DNA of 64,000 nt from Sporosarcina psychrophila (GCF_001590685.1 NZ_CP014616.1:4029001-4093000), one strand, 5' to 3'; numbered from the stretch's first letter, positions 1-9,913 are shown. Numbers and translations: made by a program. Notes: generated from the sequence alone by a model not told the origin.

Positions 1-197
1 CCATATTACTCTCCTTTTTGTTGAAAAATCACAAGAAATCCATTCCAAGTAAATAGGAAAAAACTGTAATCACCTTATTCTAAATCTATAACTAGAGATC
101 TACAGCTTTAGTTACCAGTTCATCTAATACATTACAAAAAAATTCATTTTTTTTTGGATTTCGAGTTTTTTGATTAGCATCATGCAGCGTATATTTC

Positions 198-425
198 TTA
201 GACAAATTCAATTTTGGCCATAACTTTCTGGATATAGCGTGGGAAAAAGTAAGCTGCAAAAAAGGCACAAATGAAAGCTCTACTCCATGTTATTAACCAT
301 GTTTTCAAAAAGGTACTTCCATACCCAATATTAATTGACACTAATACAAACGAAATAAACATACTAATACTAAAAGCCATTAAAAAAGCAAAAATCAATT
401 GTTTATAGCGTGCTTTAATTCTCAA
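198..425 (-). CDS. DUF2798 family small membrane protein
   Basis: A 75-residue protein with two hydrophobic segments (about residues 8-31 and 42-62) and a basic start and linker. The length and the pattern FLMAFSISMFISFVL, then a Trp-rich loop (KTWLITWSRAF), then a second helix fit the DUF2798 family, which has no known function. The start is TTG with AGGAGGA about 7 bases upstream. It lies downstream of the MarR-type gene on the same strand but has its own promoter region, which carries a long perfect palindrome, so it is probably the regulator's target. Family call by sequence pattern only. Confidence 0.7.
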   Translation of the reverse strand: MRIKARYKQLIFAFLMAFSISMFISFVLVSINIGYGSTFLKTWLITWSRAFICAFFAAYFFPRYIQKVMAKIEFV

Positions 426-437
426 AATACTCCTCCT

Positions 438-464
438 TAATTATCTTACCTAGTAAGATAATTA
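438..464 (-). promoter_or_regulatory. Palindromic operator upstream of the DUF2798 gene
   Basis: A perfect inverted repeat, TAATTATCTTAC-N3-GTAAGATAATTA, lies just upstream of the Shine-Dalgarno sequence of the DUF2798 gene. A TATAAG-like -10 sequence sits immediately before it on the minus strand, so a protein bound here would block transcription. MarR-family proteins bind palindromes of this kind, and a MarR gene is the next gene upstream. That the MarR protein binds this site is inference. Confidence 0.6.
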
Positions 465-511
465 CTTATAGAAAAAGTGTACCACTTTTCACAACAATTC
501 TCTAATGTATT

Positions 512-946
512 TTATAATTTTTGATTCAGTTTTTGAAATACTGAAATCATTTGATCCAGTTCATTTTCTTCTAAATCCACTAGTAGCTGCGTAAAACTCA
601 TAACACGACTTTTAATTATTTGGTCAACAATCTTTTCACCTTCTACTGTTAAAGTCAATTCCACGATTCGTTTATCTTTCGGAGAACGCTTTTTTTGAAT
701 TAAATTATGTTTTAAAAGTGTTTCCGTTAAAACAGTACATCCACCCGAAGTGATGCCTAAATAATTTGTAATATCACTTGCTCTACATTTTTCTACATGA
801 TGCAAATGTATAAGAATCGTAATATGACCATTACTTAATTTATATTCCGTTTTAGGATAAAAGTTTTGTTTTGCTTTCATTTTCCCAAAAACATCTTGGA
901 ATACATTTTGAAATTGCTCTAATTTATCTGTACGTTTGTTATCCAC
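512..946 (-). CDS. MarR family transcriptional regulator
   Basis: 144 residues, the usual MarR length. A winged helix-turn-helix occupies about residues 40-110: a recognition-helix region around TSGGCTVLTETLLKHNLI is followed by a wing with the typical KRSPKDKRIVELTLT signature. Flanking helices would form the dimer interface. It is encoded just upstream of the DUF2798 gene, and palindromes lie upstream of both genes, which suggests autoregulation plus control of the small membrane protein. The ligand is unknown. The gap of 86 bp to the next gene holds the separate operator. Confidence 0.9.
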   Translation of the reverse strand: MDNKRTDKLEQFQNVFQDVFGKMKAKQNFYPKTEYKLSNGHITILIHLHHVEKCRASDITNYLGITSGGCTVLTETLLKHNLIQKKRSPKDKRIVELTLTVEGEKIVDQIIKSRVMSFTQLLVDLEENELDQMISVFQKLNQKL

Positions 947-984
947 TTAAAAGCTCCATTCTTTTATTTCATATGCTTATATAG

Positions 985-1000
985 TAACAAAAATTTGTTA
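985..1000 (-). promoter_or_regulatory. Candidate operator upstream of the MarR gene
   Basis: The inverted repeat TAACAAA-N2-TTTGTTA lies about 40 bases upstream of the marR-type start. It differs in sequence from the palindrome in front of the DUF2798 gene, so it may be a second-class site or belong to another protein. Supported by symmetry and position only. Confidence 0.35.
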
Positions 1001-1052
1001 GGAACTCTTATGATAGAGCGGCATCGACCCCCATTATTTTATTTGTAAAATC

Positions 1053-1195
1053 GGTACCTGCAACAAACAACAACAAACAATTTACACAATTGTATTAAAA
1101 CGCAAAGAATATTAGATATTATAATAAATACCTAATCTACGCCTTATAAATATGTAATTGTCTGAATGGCGCCATGCACAGCGTACCTGAAATTA
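1053..1195 (+). repeat. Repeat A, copy 1 (palindromic element)
   Basis: Near-complete copy of the dispersed element. The left end is GGTACCTG followed by a CAACAAACAACAACAAACAA tract, the centre is an inverted repeat built on TTAGATATT/AAATACCTAA, and the right end is GCGTACCTGAAATTA after a TATGTAATTG motif. Its right end coincides with the truncation point of the ISL3 transposase gene next to it. Confidence 0.8.
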
Positions 1196-1688
1196 ACTCT
1201 TTTTCTTTTTCATTGCGAAATCATCGATACAAATCGCTTCAATCTTCTCTGTATTTATTACCAATACACTTTTTTTGATAATTACAGATTGTGCTCTTTT
1301 TAACGTCGACTAAGTGTTTCGTTAGATAGACTGCAGCAGAGACATAACTTTGTGTCAGTGAAACTTCCATAATGGTTTCTTTCAATCGTTTGGTTTTCTT
1401 CGTTTTATTGTCAATAAAACAATTTCCGGCAAAAGTCGTCTGATGACATGATGGATTATCACAAAACTTTTTTCGATTAGATAGCGTAACAATTACCTTT
1501 TTATCTTGAATCGGCAAATCTTGAAAGTTTCGATTATAGTGAGAGTGGACTCGAGAAGATACACTTTGACAGGAAGGACACACACATTCTTTTCGAGTAG
1601 ATGTCACAAAGAAATAAATGAAATCTGAAGATATGTCCATACCTGTACAAATCAAGTTTTCGTCAAGTAATGTGATGAGTTCATCCAT
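1196..1688 (-). pseudogene. ISL3 family transposase, N-terminal remnant
   Basis: The start is ATG at 1688 behind AGGAGGGA. The product has the ISL3 N-terminal zinc-binding region: CVCPSCQS at about residue 35, a second Cys pair in KKFCDNPSC near residue 75, and a following helix-turn-helix region. The main frame stops at 1239, but after a frameshift the sequence continues as the ISL3 motif AICIDDFAMKKKK until 1196, where repeat A copy 1 begins. About 60 percent of a normal transposase, including the rest of the DDE catalytic domain, is missing. Dead. The 234 bp upstream to 1922 hold no gene, only a hairpin at about 1811-1833. Confidence 0.85.
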
Positions 1689-1922
1689 AAAGCAATCCCT
1701 CCTACAATCTTTCAACTTCACAATAACGGAATATACTGCTAATTTAACCAACTGTGGAAAGAACCTATTTGGCGCTTATACCTCCAGAACCATGAATATA
1801 TCAAAAGGCTCCAATTCTATAGCGTGCAGAATTGAAGCCACATAATATAATTTTATTATCACTATCTATTTTATAGATGTGAGTTAAAACTATGAAACTT
1901 AGTAAAAGTTAACCGAATCTAT

Positions 1923-3314
1923 TCATAAATTTCCGATGGATAAATATTTCGTTTCTAGATATGGTTCAATTCCTTCAATTCCACCTTCTCGTCCAAGACC
2001 ACTTTCTTTCATACCACCGAATGGGACGTGAGCTGCGGAAGGAGCCCCATCGTTCCAGCCTATAATCCCGTAATCTAGATTATCGAATAAATAGTTTCCG
2101 ACTTTATAGTTGTTTGTAAAAAAATATGCAGCTAGCCCATATGGGGTATTGTTAGCAATTTCAATTGCTTCATCTAATTCTTTGAAAGTGATTAATGGTA
2201 CAACCGGACCAAATGTTTCTTCATACATGATTTTCATATTATCAGTAACGTCGGTTAGCACAGTTGGGTGAATAAAAAATGTTTTATTCTCATTATCGAC
2301 CTCGTAATTTGCACCTGTCAACACTGTTGCCCCCTTTTCAATAGCGTCATTTATATGATGAACGATTTTTTTGTAACTGACTTCATTAATAATCGGGCCA
2401 ATATCGGTATTTTTATCAAGTCCATTTCCAACAACGAGTTGTTTAGCTTTATCAACAAGTTTTCTAGAAAATTCATTGATGATGGATTCATGAACAATTA
2501 TCCGATTAGCACAAACACAAGTTTGACCAGCATTACGGAATTTAGTAATAATCGTTTGCGTAACCGCCATATCAATATCTGCGTCCTTGGTAATAATTAC
2601 TGGTGCATGTCCACCAAGTTCCATCGTTACACTTTTAACGGTGTCAGCACTTGCTTTTATTAGTGATTTCCCAACAGGGGTAGAACCAGTGAATGTAATT
2701 TTCCGAATAAGATCGCTTCCTGTAAAAATTTCACCGACAGATTTACCTTCCCCATTTACAAATTGAATAACATCTGCTGGAATACCAGCTTCATGAGCAA
2801 GTTCAATTAATCTAATTGTCGTTAGGGGAGTTTCCTCGGCGGGTTTTATAATAAATGTACATCCAGTAGCAAGTGCTGGTGCTGCCTTACGAGTCATCAT
2901 TGCTGCCGGAAAATTCCACGGTGTAATTGCTGCAACTAATCCAATTGGATGTTTACTTACTATAAGACGTTTCCCTTCATCATGCGTGGGAATTACTCTA
3001 CCGTAAATTCGTTTAGCTTCTTCTGCATACCAGTCAATATAACTCGTTGCATAATCAACTTCACTGATTGATTCAGCAAGCGGCTTTCCATTTTCCTCGG
3101 TAATTATTTTAGCGATATCCATTTTATGTTTTTGGATTAAATTCGACCACTTTAAAAGTAGATGAGATCTTTTATGAGCAGTTGTCTTTTTCCAAGTTTT
3201 AAAAGCGTCATGCCCTTTTTGTAAACATTGTTTAATTTCTTCTGGACTGTTACAGGTTACAGTAGACATGTTTTTGCCAGTTGCAGGGTTTTTTACTTGA
3301 AATGTATTAATCAT
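1923..3314 (-). CDS. gabD: NAD(P)-dependent succinate-semialdehyde dehydrogenase (ALDH family)
   Basis: 463 residues, full length for the aldehyde dehydrogenase superfamily. Seen: the catalytic Glu in MELGGHAPV (about residue 232), the catalytic Cys in GQTCVCANR (about 266), the TPWNFP motif near 131, the FTGSTPVGK nucleotide-binding turn and a C-terminal [15 protein letters not shown]. These match GabD-type enzymes, which oxidise succinate semialdehyde to succinate, the last step of GABA breakdown. It is last in a minus-strand series with PxpABC and a permease, after a 400-bp gap, so it may be transcribed separately. No GABA aminotransferase is visible. The substrate may be another omega-semialdehyde. 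Confidence 0.85.
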   Translation of the reverse strand: MINTFQVKNPATGKNMSTVTCNSPEEIKQCLQKGHDAFKTWKKTTAHKRSHLLLKWSNLIQKHKMDIAKIITEENGKPLAESISEVDYATSYIDWYAEEAKRIYGRVIPTHDEGKRLIVSKHPIGLVAAITPWNFPAAMMTRKAAPALATGCTFIIKPAEETPLTTIRLIELAHEAGIPADVIQFVNGEGKSVGEIFTGSDLIRKITFTGSTPVGKSLIKASADTVKSVTMELGGHAPVIITKDADIDMAVTQTIITKFRNAGQTCVCANRIIVHESIINEFSRKLVDKAKQLVVGNGLDKNTDIGPIINEVSYKKIVHHINDAIEKGATVLTGANYEVDNENKTFFIHPTVLTDVTDNMKIMYEETFGPVVPLITFKELDEAIEIANNTPYGLAAYFFTNNYKVGNYLFDNLDYGIIGWNDGAPSAAHVPFGGMKESGLGREGGIEGIEPYLETKYLSIGNL

Positions 3315-3625
3315 GTATATTACTCTCCTATAAATTTAAGTTTTCGAATATTTTAATTATTCATTTTTACTTAACTACTCAGTATGCACTTTAGAAACAA
3401 CTAACCGTACAACTTATTCGTAAAAAAAGTCATCTTAACCATATTTTTAACGAGGCTTAGTTGTCTGCTACAAAATTGAGTATTCGTATTCGTACTAAAC
3501 TAATTAGGCTTTTGCTTATATATTTCCTTTTGTCGCGTTTAACGCTATATACTACGTAAGAAGCAAAGAAAAAGCAGAAAATGAATTAGTTTATTCTCTT
3601 TAGTAGATAATAGTTTAAATTCAAT

Positions 3626-3668
3626 AAAATGGTTTGAGTCATAGAGTAACGAAGATTGAAACCATTTT
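3626..3668 (-). terminator. Hairpin in the gap between NCS1 permease and dehydrogenase genes
   Basis: AAAATGGTTT and AAACCATTTT form a stem around a loop of about 23 bases, with T-rich sequence on both sides. It lies 45 bp past the stop codon of the permease gene and is a plausible intrinsic terminator. The remainder of the gap 3315-3712 is AT-rich and shows no gene; it must hold the promoter of the dehydrogenase gene if that gene is transcribed separately. Confidence 0.5.
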
Positions 3669-3712
3669 ATTTTGATTAGATATATTTTAAATTCTGGAAT
3701 CCATGTAATATA

Positions 3713-5161
3713 TTATTTAACTATTTCGACGCCTGTGTCCGAGTAGTTAGATTTTTCGCCACTTACTTGCTCTTCAATCATAACTGGGTACTTCCGTTTA
3801 AATATATTAGCCGCGATGTAATAAAGCACGCCTGCCAAAGGCATTGTAACAAAAAGACTTTGTTCAGAAAAAAAGAAGGCGCCAATTAGGGAGGACACTA
3901 TATAAATAGTTATAGATACAATGTTTATTCCCTTAGTATATTTATATTTCCCTTGGGAATTATAAATTTCATCGAGGTCTATCTTTCTTTTTCTGAGTAA
4001 ATAATAATCTACGCCAACGATAGCAACTGCCGGAGCTACTGTCGCACTAAATAAAGAAATAATAAGGTTTACTTTATCTCCCATTGCTAAAGGTAATAAA
4101 ACAAAAAACAGTATAGCAAATATATAAACCGCTGATTTATAACTTACTTTCTTTGGAAAAAGGCTTGAAATTGCATATGCTCCAGGTAACATGTTCGCTG
4201 TGGTATTAGTGGAAGCTTGTGCTACTACAATAAATAAGTGAAGTAATATTGCCAAAGCTACTGATTTTTCTTGAACTAATCCAGAAATAATAACTAAAAC
4301 ATCTGATCCTTTTGTAGTGCCGGACAGAGCCATAGTCACACTTCCTAAAATAGCATAAAACCATACAGCTGGGATTATACCAATAAATGTGGGGATAATA
4401 TATTTCTTATTATTCGGAAACCACTTATTACTGTCACCATACCTTTTGCAATCTTTGGTAACATCGTTCATACCTAATGCGAAACTAATATATCCGCCCG
4501 TCATTACTGCTGCACAAAAAAGCCATGTGCTTAAAGTTGGTTTTTCACCTTGTAAATTTCCAATACTAAATATTTCAAAGAAAGATACATTATAAGCGGA
4601 AAGAACAACATACATCATGTATATCCCCATTACAATTAATAATGGAACAACGAAAGTAATAAACCTCTCAAGTCCTTTCACTTTTGTCAAAGTTATAGCA
4701 ATCATCAGTATAACATTCAAAATTATACCAAGAACTATACTTTCAAAGCCAAAAACAATTTTAAATATCTCATTTAAAGCGATTGCTCCAATATATGTGT
4801 TTACTCCGGTAAAGAACAAACTAGGAATAATCCGTACTAAATTAACGAATCTACCACCTATATACCCAAATGCGGTAGAAACTGAAGTTGCAAAACTTAT
4901 ACCGTATTTTAAACCAATATCCTGAGCCATTAAGCTTATTAGACCCAATATGACTGTTCCAATTAATATCGCCAAAGAATATTGTCCTATGGTAAGGTGA
5001 TTAACTAGTGGAGAAAAACTAATAAATCCTGATAACTGCACTGCTACACCAAACCAAATTATCCCATAGCCTGTTGGTTTAATTGTTCTTTCGTCGTCAT
5101 TCACTGGTCTTAAATCTGAGTTATAAAGATCATGTTCAGGGGAAGACTGAAAATTCACCAT
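3713..5161 (-). CDS. NCS1 family permease (purine/cytosine/hydantoin/allantoin type)
   Basis: 482 residues with about 12 hydrophobic helices and short loops, as in nucleobase:cation symporter-1 proteins. The first helices carry the family pattern with DIGLKYGISFATSVSTAFG and a Gly-Gly-Arg before the third helix. AGGAGG precedes the ATG. It follows pxpC by 134 bp in the same direction, so it is the likely importer for the substrate of the cluster. NCS1 members carry ring amides such as hydantoin, allantoin, cytosine and uracil, which agrees with a cyclic-amide pathway. The exact substrate cannot be read from sequence. Confidence 0.85.
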   Translation of the reverse strand: MVNFQSSPEHDLYNSDLRPVNDDERTIKPTGYGIIWFGVAVQLSGFISFSPLVNHLTIGQYSLAILIGTVILGLISLMAQDIGLKYGISFATSVSTAFGYIGGRFVNLVRIIPSLFFTGVNTYIGAIALNEIFKIVFGFESIVLGIILNVILMIAITLTKVKGLERFITFVVPLLIVMGIYMMYVVLSAYNVSFFEIFSIGNLQGEKPTLSTWLFCAAVMTGGYISFALGMNDVTKDCKRYGDSNKWFPNNKKYIIPTFIGIIPAVWFYAILGSVTMALSGTTKGSDVLVIISGLVQEKSVALAILLHLFIVVAQASTNTTANMLPGAYAISSLFPKKVSYKSAVYIFAILFFVLLPLAMGDKVNLIISLFSATVAPAVAIVGVDYYLLRKRKIDLDEIYNSQGKYKYTKGINIVSITIYIVSSLIGAFFFSEQSLFVTMPLAGVLYYIAANIFKRKYPVMIEEQVSGEKSNYSDTGVEIVK

Positions 5162-5295
5162 GAAATACCTCCTTTTAAATTAATATTTTAATACAGAATA
5201 TTACATGGATTATCTTTAGCAAAGTGCTCATCAACTTTTCGAATGATATAGGTGTAAACAATAATACTGATTCTTATTTCAACAATTTAAGATTT

Positions 5296-6273
5296 TTAGT
5301 GTTTGTAAATAAATTCTTCAATCATTTCTATTCTTTTATTTTGTTCTTTTCGAACTTGTAAAGCTTCCCCCATTGATATAGAAATAAACTTTAATTTATC
5401 ATGTGTTTTTGCTTGAGCTAATACATCTAGGTCCGCACTGATGACTGTCCCCACCGTAGCGTAACCACCACTAGTAACAGCGTCATTTAATAAAATAATA
5501 GGCTCTATACCATCGGGAATTTGTATTGAACCTATTGGGTAACCTACATCTACTACATTTGATGGATTGCTTCCAGCGCCATAAGGTTGCTTGCGTGGTA
5601 CAAAATTCAAGCGTTCTCCCTTGAGGCGATAACCCACTCGATTAGCATCGGGAGTAACTGTCCATTCAATTTCAAAAAAACGTTCTCTACTTTCTTGAGT
5701 TATTCGGTGGTTATATAAGCCTTCAATTATCCTTAGTTCGTGAGTGTTGGAAAATTCAGTTATTAATTCTGGTGGTAATTTAACACCCTCTTTAATACTT
5801 TTATTCTTCAAATTCCCGATGAAGAGGGTATCTCCCTCTTTTAAAGCGCGCCCATTGATTCCGCCTATTTTGCTTAAAGTGTATGTGGAACGGGAACTCA
5901 TAATTTCGGGTACATCAATCCCACCCGCAACAGATAAGTAAACTCTGGCACCATTTTTTAAAAAATCAAAAGACAAAACATCCCCAGCGTTAATTTTTAA
6001 TGTTTCATACATCGGTACACTTTCTCTATTAATTTTAGGAGGTATTTCACCGCCTGTTATCGCAATTAATGTGTTTTCTTTAAATTCTAATTCCGGTCCC
6101 ATATATGTGATTTCTAATACTGCAGCTTTTGGATCGTTTCCTACTAATAAATTGGCTACTGAGTACGAATATTTATCAAGTGCACCTGATGGAGGCATGC
6201 CTATCTCATAGTATCCTACCCTTCCAAAATCTTGAATAGTTGTATGCAAACCTGGTTTAAGGACATTAATCAT
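5296..6273 (-). CDS. pxpC: 5-oxoprolinase subunit PxpC (carboxyltransferase AHS2 family)
   Basis: 325 residues, matching the biotin-dependent carboxyltransferase/KipA family. It begins with IKVL-type MINVLKPGLHTTIQDFGR and has the family segments GYYEIGMPPSGALDKYSYSVAN and SNPSNVVDVGYPIGSIQIPDG. PxpA, PxpB and PxpC together form the ATP-dependent prokaryotic 5-oxoprolinase that opens 5-oxoproline to glutamate. Its start overlaps the end of pxpB by 8 bp, so the two are translationally coupled. The neighbouring accB and accC genes supply a biotin carrier and carboxylase, which are common partners of this family. Confidence 0.92.
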   Translation of the reverse strand: MINVLKPGLHTTIQDFGRVGYYEIGMPPSGALDKYSYSVANLLVGNDPKAAVLEITYMGPELEFKENTLIAITGGEIPPKINRESVPMYETLKINAGDVLSFDFLKNGARVYLSVAGGIDVPEIMSSRSTYTLSKIGGINGRALKEGDTLFIGNLKNKSIKEGVKLPPELITEFSNTHELRIIEGLYNHRITQESRERFFEIEWTVTPDANRVGYRLKGERLNFVPRKQPYGAGSNPSNVVDVGYPIGSIQIPDGIEPIILLNDAVTSGGYATVGTVISADLDVLAQAKTHDKLKFISISMGEALQVRKEQNKRIEMIEEFIYKH

Positions 6274-7153
6274 TATACAACCTCCACACAGCAGTTTCCG
6301 AAAATCCTTCTAAATCATTTAGTATTTGATTGGGAGTAAAAGTGAAATCTTTTTTGAGATATTGGAAAGTGCCATTATTAACTTCTTCTCTAACAGTTTC
6401 ATATTCATCTCTACAAATACTTCGAAATTTAAATATGTCTCCTTGACGCGGAAACACCATAGTTTCTTTAAAATCATAAAGTTCTTGTTTTTTATCGAAT
6501 ACAGGTACCGGAGTAATGCCAAGCATTTGTGCTCCCCCTGTCCCCTCTGAAGGGTAAATTGTAACAGACGTTCCTCCTATAGCAAAGCATCTTTCTGGTG
6601 TGTAAGTACGCGGTCTAATGTACTTAGGAGCTTCAATCTGCTTTTCTTGTGGGACAATTTGAGTACAAAATGGTAAACCAGGAGCAAATCCAATCATGGT
6701 AACTAAAAATGGTGAATTTGTCATGGCATGAATAAATGATTTTATTGAATCAAAACCGTTTATTTTAGCTACATATTCGATGTCAGTACAATTCGGATCT
6801 TGATGTCTATCTCTAAATTTCATTGCTGTTTCTTTCGTCCAGGGATCGTCAAAGTAAATTGGAATCTCTACTAATCGCGAATTAATTTGGACTTTTCTAA
6901 AGTCTCCCAATGATTCCTCTACCACTTTCAATTTTTCAATTAACTCAGTTCCTTCTATTACATCAGGGTTAAATCGGATCATATAAGAAGCATTCGCTGA
7001 ACAAACATCTTGTATCCCGGTTATCTTATTACTTTTTACTTCATTTGTAATAGCCCGTACTTTAAAGTTTACTTCGAGACTCATCTCCTCACTCAATTCA
7101 ACTAATAAAAATTCGTCACCGCCAAAGCTATATCGAGTTTTTGAGTTTCCCAT
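6266..7153 (-). CDS. pxpB: 5-oxoprolinase subunit PxpB (AHS1/KipI family)
   Basis: AHS1-type protein: YSFGGDEFLLVELSEEMS at the start, a central motif MIGFAPGLPFCTQIV, and the late motif YPSEGTGGAQMLGITPVPVF. The start is placed at 7153 because AGAGGAG lies 9 bases upstream of MGNSKTRYSF; a longer reading from 7192 has no ribosome binding site. This gives 295 residues, somewhat longer than the compact KipI proteins. It lies between pxpA and pxpC and overlaps the latter. Its role is the second subunit of the lactam-opening complex; in B. subtilis the homologue KipI also inhibits the KinA sporulation kinase. Confidence 0.9.
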   Translation of the reverse strand: MGNSKTRYSFGGDEFLLVELSEEMSLEVNFKVRAITNEVKSNKITGIQDVCSANASYMIRFNPDVIEGTELIEKLKVVEESLGDFRKVQINSRLVEIPIYFDDPWTKETAMKFRDRHQDPNCTDIEYVAKINGFDSIKSFIHAMTNSPFLVTMIGFAPGLPFCTQIVPQEKQIEAPKYIRPRTYTPERCFAIGGTSVTIYPSEGTGGAQMLGITPVPVFDKKQELYDFKETMVFPRQGDIFKFRSICRDEYETVREEVNNGTFQYLKKDFTFTPNQILNDLEGFSETAVWRLYND

Positions 7154-7264
7154 TTTTTTCGTCTCCTCTTTAATTGACAAACAAATTCCCATCTTACTAA
7201 GTTTATTTAAACATTAGAAAATTGTTCAAATGATTTTTTAGACATTATACCTATTTTAATTACT

Positions 7265-8026
7265 TTATATTATATTCTTGATGGGCGTGACTTCTATATT
7301 GTTGTTTTTCAGTGCTGTATCAATATGTTTTGCTAAAGTTGAGGCACCTGGAGTATCTCCATGAATACAAATTGTTTGTGCTTTAATTCTCGTGTCTTCT
7401 CCAGTATCAGCTTTTACTGTTTCATCCTTTACCATACGAACAACACGATTAGCAAGAGCGGTATAATCATCTATTCTTTGTCCTTTTCTAAGTGGAACTA
7501 TTCCTCCTGATTTAGTATGTTCGCGGTCGGCAAATGTTTCTTTAGCTATACGCATGCCCATTTTCTCACCTAAATGAGTAACAGCAGAATTATTCAATGC
7601 AAAGATAATTATATTTTTATCTATTTCAGCAATTGCTTCTAAAATTGCTTTTGCTAGTTTTTCATCTTCCATAGCCATTACGTATAAAGCACCATGAGGT
7701 TTACAATGTTGTATTTCAAGACCTGAAAGTTTAGCAAATTCTCGTAATGCCCCTACTTGATAAGTTATATAATCTTTAATTTCTTCTTCTGTACAGCTCA
7801 ACTCTCTTCTTCCGAAGCCTAATAGGTCAGGAAATGAAGGGTGTGCCCCGATTTGTACATTGTATTCTTTTGCTAATTGTACAGTTTTTCTCATTACGTG
7901 AGGGTCCCCCGCATGATAGCCGCAAGCTATGTTCGCAGAAGTTATATATTTCATCATCTCTTCGTCATAACCAAACTCATATAACCCAAAACTTTCTCCC
8001 ATATCACAATTTATATCGACTTTCAT
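7265..8026 (-). CDS. pxpA: 5-oxoprolinase subunit PxpA (LamB/YcsF family)
   Basis: 253 residues, the normal length. The N-terminus MKVDINCDMGESFG and the following TSANIACGYHAGDP are the diagnostic LamB/YcsF motifs, with the expected Asp and His residues. A KPHGALY motif follows at about residue 117. The start codon overlaps the stop of accC as ATGA, so translation is coupled to the biotin carboxylase. Together with PxpB and PxpC it hydrolyses 5-oxoproline with ATP. Related complexes act on other lactams, so the real substrate here may differ. Confidence 0.93.
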   Translation of the reverse strand: MKVDINCDMGESFGLYEFGYDEEMMKYITSANIACGYHAGDPHVMRKTVQLAKEYNVQIGAHPSFPDLLGFGRRELSCTEEEIKDYITYQVGALREFAKLSGLEIQHCKPHGALYVMAMEDEKLAKAILEAIAEIDKNIIIFALNNSAVTHLGEKMGMRIAKETFADREHTKSGGIVPLRKGQRIDDYTALANRVVRMVKDETVKADTGEDTRIKAQTICIHGDTPGASTLAKHIDTALKNNNIEVTPIKNII

Positions 8027-9387
8027 AATCTAATCTTCTCCTTTAAGCTTCTTGTCTCTAAAAAATGTGTTGTATATTCTCCATCTATAAATTTCGGATC
8101 ATTTATAATGTCTTTTAATAAGGATAAATTAGTTTTAATGCCTTCTATTTTAAATTCGTTTAATGCCTGATTCATTTTTTTTAAAGCTTTATTTCTACTT
8201 TCTTCATGAACAATAATCTTTCCTATCATAGGATCATAGAAAGGAGGTATACTACTATTTTCCTCTACAGAAAAGTCTAATCTAACACTCTTTTCTACAG
8301 GAAAAGTTAATTTAGTCAATTTTCCTGGGGAAGGAAAATAAGTTTTTGGATCTTCAGCATATAATCGTGCTTCTAATGCATATCCTATTTGCTTAATATC
8401 CTCTTGTTCCATTTTCAATTCTTCACCAGCAGCTACTTTAATTTGTAGTTCCACAAGGTCTAAACCAGTTACTTTTTCTGTAATTGGATGTTCTACTTGC
8501 AATCGTGTATTCATTTCAAGAAAATAAAAATCCCCTGAAAGTTCATCATAAAGGAACTCTACTGTTCCCGCATTCGTATAACCAATTTTCTTAACCCCTT
8601 TTACGGCTGTTTCACATAGTTTTTGTCTAATTTGCGGACTTAATACTGGTGAAGGGCTTTCTTCTATTACTTTCTGATTTCTTCTCTGAATAGAACATTC
8701 ACGTTCAAATAAATGGATTACATTTCCAAAGTTATCGCCAAAAACTTGAACTTCTATATGTCGCGCATTCTCTATAAACCGTTCTAAAAAAATAGTGTCA
8801 TCTCCAAAGGATGAATTTGCTGTTTGTTTTGCGAAAGGGAAATACTTTTTTAATTCGTCATCGTTACGAATTAGTTGCATTCCAATGCCACCCCCACCAG
8901 CACTAGCTTTTAACATCAATGGGTATCCTAGCTGGCTAGCAATTATTAACGCCTGATCTATTGATTTTAAGTCGCCGTTCCACCCTGGTACAATAGGAAC
9001 TCCTGCTTCTTCCATAGTTTGTCGTGCCTTTATTTTATCCCCCATGGAATCGATAACTTTCCAATCTGGCCCGATAAATGTTATCCCAGCTTCTTGACAC
9101 TGTAGTGCGAAACTGGAATTCTCCGACAGGAATCCATAGCCCGGGTGAATTGCATCTACTTCACAACTTTTTGCAATACTGAGTACCTTTTGGCCATTAA
9201 GATAACTCTTTTTAGCTGGCGACTCTCCTAAATGATAGGATTCGTCTGCTTCTCGAACAAATAAAGCATCTGCATCTGCATCAGAGTATACCGCGACTGT
9301 CCTGATTCCCATTTTTTTGCATGTAGTAATAATTCTTCTAGCAATTTCTCCACGATTAGCCACGAGAATTTTTTTAAAGAAACTCAT
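8023..9387 (-). CDS. accC: Biotin carboxylase (acetyl-CoA carboxylase AccC type)
   Basis: 454 residues, full-length biotin carboxylase. Seen: N-terminal ILVANRGEIARRI, ATP-grasp glycine loop KASAGGGGIGM, the metal-binding FLEMNTRLQVEHPITE motif and a C-terminal biotin carboxylase domain. It carboxylates the biotin of a carrier protein using ATP and bicarbonate. It lies directly after the small carrier gene and overlaps pxpA, so its role is probably tied to the lactam pathway rather than to fatty-acid synthesis; no carboxyltransferase alpha or beta gene is nearby. A housekeeping copy probably exists elsewhere in the genome. Confidence 0.92.
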   Translation of the reverse strand: MSFFKKILVANRGEIARRIITTCKKMGIRTVAVYSDADADALFVREADESYHLGESPAKKSYLNGQKVLSIAKSCEVDAIHPGYGFLSENSSFALQCQEAGITFIGPDWKVIDSMGDKIKARQTMEEAGVPIVPGWNGDLKSIDQALIIASQLGYPLMLKASAGGGGIGMQLIRNDDELKKYFPFAKQTANSSFGDDTIFLERFIENARHIEVQVFGDNFGNVIHLFERECSIQRRNQKVIEESPSPVLSPQIRQKLCETAVKGVKKIGYTNAGTVEFLYDELSGDFYFLEMNTRLQVEHPITEKVTGLDLVELQIKVAAGEELKMEQEDIKQIGYALEARLYAEDPKTYFPSPGKLTKLTFPVEKSVRLDFSVEENSSIPPFYDPMIGKIIVHEESRNKALKKMNQALNEFKIEGIKTNLSLLKDIINDPKFIDGEYTTHFLETRSLKEKIRL

Positions 9388-9415
9388 ATTTTACCTCCTC
9401 AAACATAATTTTTAT

Positions 9416-9658
9416 TTACTTTATTTCGACAAGTACCTGTCCGGCTTCAATTGCTTGTTCATGTTGTACTTTAAAACTCACAATAGTGCCATCTGTCTCC
9501 GAATAAATTGTCTGATATGTTTTCATTATCTCAATTAAGCCTATTGGATCTCCGGCCTTTATTTGTTGACCTTCCTCCGCATATATTGGCTCTTCCGGAC
9601 TTGATTTTCGATAAAATACACCAGGTATTGGTGAAACGATTTTCTTTAATTCTTTCAT
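9416..9658 (-). CDS. accB: Biotin carboxyl carrier protein (biotinyl domain only)
   Basis: The start is ATG at 9658 behind GGAGG, giving about 80 residues: just one biotinyl-lipoyl domain without the long N-terminal part of the usual AccB. The biotin-accepting Lys is about residue 46 in EIMKTY, where most carriers have EAMKM. It is encoded 28 bp before accC in the same direction and is the obvious partner of that enzyme. A longer reading from 9706 is possible but lacks a ribosome binding site. Confidence 0.85.
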   Translation of the reverse strand: MKELKKIVSPIPGVFYRKSSPEEPIYAEEGQQIKAGDPIGLIEIMKTYQTIYSETDGTIVSFKVQHEQAIEAGQVLVEIK

Positions 9659-9913
9659 TTTAAATGCCTCCTCGATATAAAATATAATAGTATTAAAATT
9701 CTTCAAATATTGAAATATCCCCTCTTACTTTACGAATAAATAAAATGATGCGCAACTATACTATCTATCTGTTTACCATTTCCGCATTGATTTAAGATAG
9801 ATCATATAAAGAGTTTTCATCATTAAAAAAAGACATTTATTAGTAATAAACTTTAAACTAAGGATTTTTCGTAGTAATATTTTAATTTGGTATTTTTATT
9901 GATTAGTTTACTT

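Noticed and set aside
8023..9658. Housekeeping acetyl-CoA carboxylase genes
   Set aside because: The carrier is a single domain with EIMKTY, and the genes are coupled to pxpABC with no carboxyltransferase genes; a pathway-specific role is more likely.
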